A stretch of DNA of 18,961 bases from an uncultured Muribaculum sp. (lineage in GTDB: Bacteria > Bacteroidota > Bacteroidia > Bacteroidales > Muribaculaceae). The position numbers and the translations under genes are program-made. This document shows positions 14,128 through 18,961 of the stretch, piece by piece (within the stretch, counting starts at the first letter, position 1; each line of letters begins with the position of its first letter). The stretch is from assembly GCA_910589555.1 (NCBI GenBank), contig CAJUTE010000049.1, forward strand, positions 1 to 18,961. The letters run 5' to 3'. The notes beneath the pieces were generated by a model. It saw nothing but the letters and a program-made list of their open reading frames with translations, ran no database searches and had not been told where the DNA came from.

Positions 14128-15303
14128 ATGACATCAATCAAGATCAAATTCCGCCCATCCATAAATGCGGGCAAAGAGGGTTCAATCTACTATCAGATTA
14201 TCCACAATCGGCAAGTAAGGCAAATTCTATCCTGTCACAAAATGTTTCCTGACGAGTGGAATGCTCAGAACTCGACAGTATTCATCGGCATACGTCAGGA
14301 TGTTGAGCGATTAAACAGGATAATAAAAATGCTCGATGAGAGAAACGGCGTTTACACTGCCGATGATGTAGTGGAGGAATATGACAATTACCGGCGCTCC
14401 TATTCGCTCTTTGGTTACATTGAAGCCATTATCACCACCCTTAAACAGAGAAAGAGAATAAGGACCGCTGAAACATATCAGGCGACACTTAACAGCTTGC
14501 GAAAATTCTTCGTGGAGTCAGGTTATCTCATGGCGGGAGAGGTGATGCTCGATTGCATCTCTTCGGAGATCGTGGAGGATTATGAAGCTTACCTTCAGGC
14601 AAAAGGACTTGTGCCCAACACCACGTCATTTTATATGCGCATATTGAGGGCTATATACAACAGGGCGGTGGACGATGGAATACTCGATCGTAAAAATCCG
14701 TTTAGACACGTCTATACAGGTGTGGAGAAAACCGTGAAGAGAGCGTTGTCGGTCGATTCCATAAGGATGATAAAATCTTTGGAGCTGCCGGCACGTTCAT
14801 CGTTGGATTACGCGAGAGATATGTTTATGATGAGTTTCTATTTACGCGGAATGAGCTTTGTCGACATGGCATTTCTGCGCAAGGCGGATCTTGTGCGTGG
14901 ATATATATCTTATAGACGTAGAAAAACCGGGCAGTCGCTCACCATAAAATGGACTCAGGAAATGCAGGATATAGTGAATAAATATCCCGTCAACACTACC
15001 TGCTACTTATTGCCAATTATTACAAATTCAGCGGTCAACGAATTGAATGCCTATCGTCGATGCGGCTATAAAATCAATTTCAATCTCAAAATTGTAGCCG
15101 AACTTGCATCCTTGGAAATACCACTCACACTCTATTATGCACGCCATAGCTGGGCTTCAATCGCCAAATCTAAAGGAGTGCCGTTGAGCGTTATAAGCGA
15201 AGGGATGGGGCATGACTCGGAATTGACCACACGCATCTATCTCGCGTCTCTGGACGCATCGATAGTCGACAACGCCAATTCCCTTATCATATCGTCATTA
15301 TAA
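14128..15303 (+). CDS. Bacteroidetes-type tyrosine recombinase/integrase
   Basis: A site-specific DNA recombinase of the tyrosine (integrase) superfamily, 391 residues. The order is an N-terminal arm-type DNA-binding-like region (about 1-90), a SAM-like core-binding domain (about 95-195, YSLFGYIEAIITTLKQRKR onward), and a catalytic domain. Catalytic residues are R240 (FYLRGMSF), K266 (RRKTG), R339 (YYARHSWAS), H362 (GMGHDS) and nucleophile Y371 (RIYLASL). The first histidine of the HxxR box is Tyr (Y336), a substitution I associate with phase-variation or mobile-element recombinases in Bacteroidales. No clear promoter was found in the AT-rich 125 nt upstream, apart from a GATTATAATC palindrome at 14079-14088. 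No tRNA, att repeats or transfer genes adjoin it, so it is an orphan integrase or an invertase with targets elsewhere. Confidence 0.92.
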   Translation: MTSIKIKFRPSINAGKEGSIYYQIIHNRQVRQILSCHKMFPDEWNAQNSTVFIGIRQDVERLNRIIKMLDERNGVYTADDVVEEYDNYRRSYSLFGYIEAIITTLKQRKRIRTAETYQATLNSLRKFFVESGYLMAGEVMLDCISSEIVEDYEAYLQAKGLVPNTTSFYMRILRAIYNRAVDDGILDRKNPFRHVYTGVEKTVKRALSVDSIRMIKSLELPARSSLDYARDMFMMSFYLRGMSFVDMAFLRKADLVRGYISYRRRKTGQSLTIKWTQEMQDIVNKYPVNTTCYLLPIITNSAVNELNAYRRCGYKINFNLKIVAELASLEIPLTLYYARHSWASIAKSKGVPLSVISEGMGHDSELTTRIYLASLDASIVDNANSLIISSL

Positions 15304-15313
15304 TACCCCCTGA

Positions 15314-15353
15314 ATTGTGCCGATTGGATAAATCTATTGTCAATCGGCACAAT
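15314..15353. terminator. bidirectional hairpin between recombinase and acidic protein
   Basis: ATTGTGCCGATTG (15314-15326) and CAATCGGCACAAT (15341-15353) are perfect 13-bp inverted repeats with a 14-nt loop, between the stops of two convergent genes. It overlaps the last codons of the minus-strand ORF. Perfect symmetry fits a shared terminator, though T-runs are short. Confidence 0.6.
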
Positions 15354-15696
15354 ATTTACCGGCTATCTCCTGAATGGCGGCAGTGTTAAGTTCCGCAAAT
15401 CCGCCTTCTGTGATATTTATGAGATTCTTGATAGGGTAGAAATCAGGATTACGTGACACCTGATAATCAGTATTCTCCTCCGATTCCGCTCTTTCCGCAG
15501 CTGAAGCATCCTCAATCCATTCGTTTGCTTCCTCAATGTCGGCAAGCATCTCATCTTCTGTCACAATGGCGACAAATAGAGGCTCCGGTGTTATCTTCAG
15601 TTTCAATTCCGGAGTGCCGGTGTAGTGGTCTCCAATATATTCTCGTATTGTAATGGCAATATTATCCGCCAATTCTTTTTGAGTCATAAGCATCAT
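15340..15696 (-). CDS. small acidic protein of unknown function
   Basis: A 118-residue protein that I do not recognise. The N-terminus (MTQKELADNIAITIREYIGD) looks like an amphipathic helix. Residues about 30-45 are beta-like (LKLKITPEPLFVAIV). Residues about 47-76 are strongly acidic (Glu/Asp/Ala-rich), and the end is neutral. There is no signal peptide or membrane helix, so it is probably cytoplasmic. Start choice is uncertain: ATGs at 15696, 15693 and 15687 are all in frame, and the third gives MTQKELAD. It is convergent with the recombinase and shares its terminator hairpin, so a functional link is possible but unproven. It lies downstream of ppdK on the same strand but is separated by a hairpin. 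The codon pattern is protein-like and the opposite frames are not. Confidence 0.65.
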   Translation of the reverse strand: MMLMTQKELADNIAITIREYIGDHYTGTPELKLKITPEPLFVAIVTEDEMLADIEEANEWIEDASAAERAESEENTDYQVSRNPDFYPIKNLINITEGGFAELNTAAIQEIAGKYCAD

Positions 15697-15778
15697 TATT
15701 TAACGGTATATGATTATAACAACCGTATCCCCGAAATGTTACTACAATATCCAAAATACTATCTCAATCTTTAAAATG

Positions 15779-15797
15779 AGTTCTCAAAATGAGAACT
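15779..15797. promoter_or_regulatory. perfect palindrome upstream of the acidic-protein gene
   Basis: AGTTCTCA-AAA-TGAGAACT has 8-bp arms. It lies about 85-100 bp upstream of the acidic-protein start and overlaps a direct repeat of AAAATGAG. A dimeric regulator site is plausible. A consensus -7 box was not found on this strand nearby. Confidence 0.4.
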
Positions 15798-15827
15798 TAG
15801 CACCCACATATACTTTCTAAGAATACG

Positions 15828-15868
15828 ATAGGCGGTAACCTCCTTTTTATCGGAGCGTTACCGCCTAT
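15828..15868 (-). terminator. ppdK terminator
   Basis: ATAGGCGGTAAC (15828-15839) and GTTACCGCCTAT (15857-15868) are perfect 12-bp arms with an inner CTCC/GGAG stem, 26 nt beyond the ppdK stop. The T-run on the minus strand is poor. Confidence 0.65.
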
Positions 15869-15893
15869 ACTGTTGATATATAGCGTCTATTGC

Positions 15894-18608
15894 TTATTCC
15901 TCGATGGCAGCCTGCGCCGCAGCGACACGGGCGATGGGCACACGATAGGGTGAGCAGCTTACGTAGTTCATGCCAAGTTTGGCGCAGAACTTAACTGAAG
16001 AGGGTTCGCCGCCGTGTTCGCCGCAGATACCTACTTTGAGTTCGGGCTTGGTGGCACGTCCTTTTTCTACACCCATGCGTACGAGTTGACCTACGCCTTC
16101 CTGATCGAGCACTTCAAATGGATCGGTCTTTATAATACCGTGTTCTTTGTAGAATTTGAGGAACTTGGGAGCGTCGTCACGTGAGTAACCGAATGTCATC
16201 TGGGTCAAGTCATTGGTTCCGAATGAGAAGAAATCGGCTACGGTTGCGATTTGATCAGCGGTGAGAGCGGCACGAGGCACTTCAATCATTGTACCTACTT
16301 TGTAGGGTACTGATTCTCCGCGTTCTTCAAATACTTTAGCAGCGGTGATGTTGATTACATCAGCCTGGTTCTGAATTTCTTTGAGTGTTCCTACGAGAGG
16401 AATCATGATTTCAGGATGAACAGAAATTCCGCGGGCTTTCATGTTAAGGGCAGCCTCAATGATGGCGCGTGTCTGCATTTCAGTGATTTCCGGATAGGTG
16501 ATACCAAGGCGGCAACCACGGTGTCCGAGCATGGGGTTAAATTCCTCAAGGCTGTCAACCTTAGCTTTTACTTCCTCAAGAGTGAGACCCATTTCTGATG
16601 CAAGTTCTTTCTGAGTTGCAGTCTGGTGAGGTACGAATTCGTGCAACGGGGGATCGAGCAAGCGGATAGTCACTCCAAAACCGTCCATAGCTTCAAATAT
16701 GCCTTCAAAGTCAGAACGCTGCATGGGGAGAAGCTTTGCGAGGGCGCGACGGCGTCCTTCCACATCGCTTGACAAAATCATTTCGCGCACAGCCTTGATG
16801 CGGTCGCCTTCAAAGAACATGTGCTCGGTGCGGCACAATCCGATTCCTTGAGCTCCGAAATGACGGGCTTGTTTAGCATCGCGTGGAGTATCGGCGTTAG
16901 TACGTACAAGAGTTTTAGTAAACTTAGCGGCGAGGTTCATGATGGCGCCAAAGTCTCCTCCAAGTTCCGGTTCGGTAGTCGGAACCTGACCGTCATATAC
17001 TTCGCCTGTTGAACCATTGAGTGAAATCCAATCGCCTTCCTTGTAGGTCTTTCCACCCATTTCCACGGTTTTAGCCTTATAGTCGATTTTTATTTCTCCG
17101 GCACCTGAAACGCAGCATTTACCCATACCGCGGGCAACAACAGCGGCGTGAGAGGTCATACCTCCACGCATGGTGAGGATACCCTGAGCCACTGCCATAC
17201 CACGAAGGTCTTCAGGAGATGTCTCGATACGTACAAGTACAACTTTTTTCTTCTTGTCTGCCCAATTTTCTGCCTCTTCAGCTGAGAACACGATTTGTCC
17301 GGCAGCTGCACCGGGAGATGCGGGAAGACCCTTAGCCATAACGCTTGCACGCTTAAGACCTGCCTTGTCAAATACGGGGTGAAGAAGCTCATCGAGTTTC
17401 TGCGGTTCCATACGCAATAGGGCAGTCTTTTCGTCAATTTCACCGGCACGAAGCAAGTCCATGGCAATCTTGACCATAGCTGCACCTGTGCGCTTACCGT
17501 TGCGGGTCTGAAGCATCCAAAGTTTGCCATCCTGGATTGTGAATTCCATGTCCTGCATATCCTTGTAATAATCTTCAAGGCGATGGGCGATAGCTATGAG
17601 CTCAGCGGCACATACCGGCATGGATTCCTCAAGAGATGGATATTTTTCAGCACGCACTTCTTCTGATATTCCCTGAAGGGCTGCCCAACGCTTTGATCCT
17701 TCCACTGTGATCTGCTGCGGAGTGCGGATACCGGCAACTACGTCTTCACCTTGAGCATTGATCAGGTATTCGCCGTTGAAGAGGTTTTCTCCGGTAGCCG
17801 CGTCGCGGCTGAATGCCACACCTGTAGCCGAATTGTCGCCCATGTTTCCGTATACCATAGCCTGTACGTTGACAGCGGTTCCCCATTCTTCGGGGATTTG
17901 GTTCATGCGGCGATAAAGAATGGCACGTTCATTCATCCAGCTGTCAAATACAGCACAGATGCCGCCCCAAAGCTGTTCCCATGCACTGTCGGGGAAATCT
18001 TTGCCTGTGAAATCTTTTACCGCGCTCTTGAATTGTTTCACAAGAGCTTTTAAGTCATCAACATCAAGCTCAGTGTCGAGTTTCACGCCCTTAGCCTCTT
18101 TCATCTTCTCCATTATTTCTTCAAACGGATCGATGTCGGCTTTGCTCTTCGGTTTCATACCGAGAACCACATCGCCATACATCTGGACGAAACGGCGATA
18201 GCTGTCCCATGCGAAACGCGGATTTCCGCTTTTTTCTGCAAGAGAAGCCACAGTAGCGTCATTCATACCAAGATTGAGCACTGTGTCCATCATGCCCGGC
18301 ATAGATGCACGCGCGCCTGAACGCACTGACACAAGCAGAGGGTTGGCAGGATTGTCAAACTGCTTTCCGGTCAATTTCTCAACATGAGCGATAGCTTCTT
18401 CAACCTCTTTTTGAATCAATTTTACTACTGCATCACGTCCCTTGAGGGTATATTCATTACATACTTCAGTGGTAATGGTGAATCCCGGAGGAACAGGCAT
18501 GCCCAACAGGTTCATTTCTGCAAGATTGGCACCTTTGCCGCCGAGAAGATTTCTCATTTCGGCATTGCCTTCGGCTTTTCCGTCGCCAAACGTATAAACT
18601 CGTTTCAT
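15894..18608 (-). CDS. ppdK: pyruvate, phosphate dikinase
   Basis: PPDK reversibly converts pyruvate, ATP and phosphate to phosphoenolpyruvate, AMP and pyrophosphate in the cytoplasm. It links the PEP node used for succinate/propionate formation with pyruvate. The 904 residues contain an N-terminal ATP-grasp nucleotide domain (GGKGANLAEM near 23-32, SVRSGARASMPGMMDT near 95-110), the swivelling phosphohistidine domain with H487 in GGMTSHAAV (T485 is the usual regulatory position), and a C-terminal PEP/pyruvate barrel. The barrel ends in CGEHGG with catalytic C862 and the NYVSCSPYRVPIARVAAAQA signature. It is slightly longer than the 874-residue clostridial enzyme. The ATG at 18606-18608 gives the normal MKRVYTFGDG start. 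It is a single-gene unit with its own terminator. No PPDK regulatory-protein gene is visible. Confidence 0.98.
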   Translation of the reverse strand: MKRVYTFGDGKAEGNAEMRNLLGGKGANLAEMNLLGMPVPPGFTITTEVCNEYTLKGRDAVVKLIQKEVEEAIAHVEKLTGKQFDNPANPLLVSVRSGARASMPGMMDTVLNLGMNDATVASLAEKSGNPRFAWDSYRRFVQMYGDVVLGMKPKSKADIDPFEEIMEKMKEAKGVKLDTELDVDDLKALVKQFKSAVKDFTGKDFPDSAWEQLWGGICAVFDSWMNERAILYRRMNQIPEEWGTAVNVQAMVYGNMGDNSATGVAFSRDAATGENLFNGEYLINAQGEDVVAGIRTPQQITVEGSKRWAALQGISEEVRAEKYPSLEESMPVCAAELIAIAHRLEDYYKDMQDMEFTIQDGKLWMLQTRNGKRTGAAMVKIAMDLLRAGEIDEKTALLRMEPQKLDELLHPVFDKAGLKRASVMAKGLPASPGAAAGQIVFSAEEAENWADKKKKVVLVRIETSPEDLRGMAVAQGILTMRGGMTSHAAVVARGMGKCCVSGAGEIKIDYKAKTVEMGGKTYKEGDWISLNGSTGEVYDGQVPTTEPELGGDFGAIMNLAAKFTKTLVRTNADTPRDAKQARHFGAQGIGLCRTEHMFFEGDRIKAVREMILSSDVEGRRRALAKLLPMQRSDFEGIFEAMDGFGVTIRLLDPPLHEFVPHQTATQKELASEMGLTLEEVKAKVDSLEEFNPMLGHRGCRLGITYPEITEMQTRAIIEAALNMKARGISVHPEIMIPLVGTLKEIQNQADVINITAAKVFEERGESVPYKVGTMIEVPRAALTADQIATVADFFSFGTNDLTQMTFGYSRDDAPKFLKFYKEHGIIKTDPFEVLDQEGVGQLVRMGVEKGRATKPELKVGICGEHGGEPSSVKFCAKLGMNYVSCSPYRVPIARVAAAQAAIEE

Positions 18609-18690
18609 TGGCTTTAGTAGATGTTAAATGTTAAAAGTGTTTAATTGTATTTTGGTTTTGTATTATACTCCTTGTTAGAAGAGATATATG

Positions 18691-18698
18691 CAAATTTA
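18691..18698 (-). promoter_or_regulatory. ppdK promoter (-7 element)
   Basis: On the minus strand this is TAAATTTG, a full match to TAnnTTTG. The start would be near 18684, giving a leader of about 75 nt. The -33 position lacks an exact TTG and overlaps the inverted repeat at 18718. Confidence 0.5.
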
Positions 18699-18717
18699 AG
18701 ATTTTATGCCGAAATAA

Positions 18718-18747
18718 GAAAACTATATGTATAGAAAAATAGTTTTC
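18718..18747. promoter_or_regulatory. inverted repeat covering the ppdK -33 region
   Basis: GAAAACTAT (18718-18726) and ATAGTTTTC (18739-18747) are perfect 9-bp arms with 12 nt between, centred about 48 bp upstream of the predicted ppdK start of transcription. This is a plausible activator or repressor site. Confidence 0.4.
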
Positions 18748-18961
18748 AGAATAAAAAATGCATTAACGTATCGATATTAACGCGAAATATGGTTAACAAC
18801 AGTTAATAGCCCATCCTGTGGGGCTGTGTGGTGAACCTTGCCGGAATAGGAATGTTATAAGAACATATAAAGATAAAAAATTATGGTTAGACTTAATGTT
18901 TTCATATTAATCTATAACTTTCATTGAATTTACGTCATACATTGGGCGGTTGGCAGATTCT

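Larger units (their letters stand above)
18609..18961. other. non-coding region upstream of ppdK
   Basis: 353 nt of AT-rich sequence without a convincing ORF. It holds the ppdK promoter, a 9-bp inverted repeat at 18718-18747, two direct ATTAACG copies (18762-18768 and 18776-18782), and a small AGCCC...GGGCT hairpin near 18808-18825. The rest shows nothing I can name. Confidence 0.5.

Noticed and set aside
15314..15353. 13-bp inverted repeat as a recombinase crossover site
   Set aside because: The arms are only 14 nt apart and sit between convergent stops, which fits a terminator. A matching distant inverted copy was not found in the window.

Overview
The window looks like chromosomal DNA of a Bacteroidales gut bacterium; a Muribaculaceae-like lineage is my guess from the flavour of the proteins. 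The evidence is promoters matching the Bacteroidetes -33 TTG / -7 TAnnTTTG pattern, start codons without Shine-Dalgarno sequences, a methylmalonyl-CoA mutase pair plus pyruvate phosphate dikinase, as in succinate/propionate fermenters, and a Bacteroidetes-style tyrosine recombinase.

Layout. 1-340 is non-coding and ends in a good promoter for a 57-residue membrane peptide (339-512). 509-1045 on the minus strand holds a previously unmarked fragment of phage tail morphogenesis genes: a tail-assembly-chaperone-like ORF and a second ORF without a start codon. They are linked by a textbook -1 frameshift heptamer (A AAA AAC) and damaged by an apparent one-base change in a G6 tract. 1034-1490 is a patch of hairpins and short direct and tandem repeats. 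1613-5562 is a tightly coupled uvrB-ygiQ pair (4-nt overlap), followed by a GH13 glycosidase lipoprotein (5617-7053). 7054-7566 has a terminator, then a promoter and a strong terminator enclosing about 230 nt with no real ORF (candidate small RNA or dnaG leader), abutting dnaG (7567-9765). 9863-13941 is the mutA-mutB operon with its promoter, a palindrome in the leader and a 3' terminator. 14128-15303 is an orphan tyrosine recombinase, convergent with a small acidic protein (15340-15696). ppdK (15894-18608) is transcribed leftward, with a terminator downstream and a promoter region containing palindromes upstream.

How the genes work together. MutAB interconverts succinyl-CoA and methylmalonyl-CoA, and PpdK interconverts pyruvate and PEP; both belong to the PEP/succinate/propionate core of Bacteroidales metabolism, though they are separately transcribed here with the recombinase between them. 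UvrB and DnaG are housekeeping repair and replication proteins. The parts that depart from ordinary chromosome are the phage-tail remnant with its recoding signal, the neighbouring repeat patch, the dnaG-proximal RNA candidate, and the recombinase/acidic-protein pair. No tRNA, rRNA, CRISPR array or complete insertion sequence was seen.
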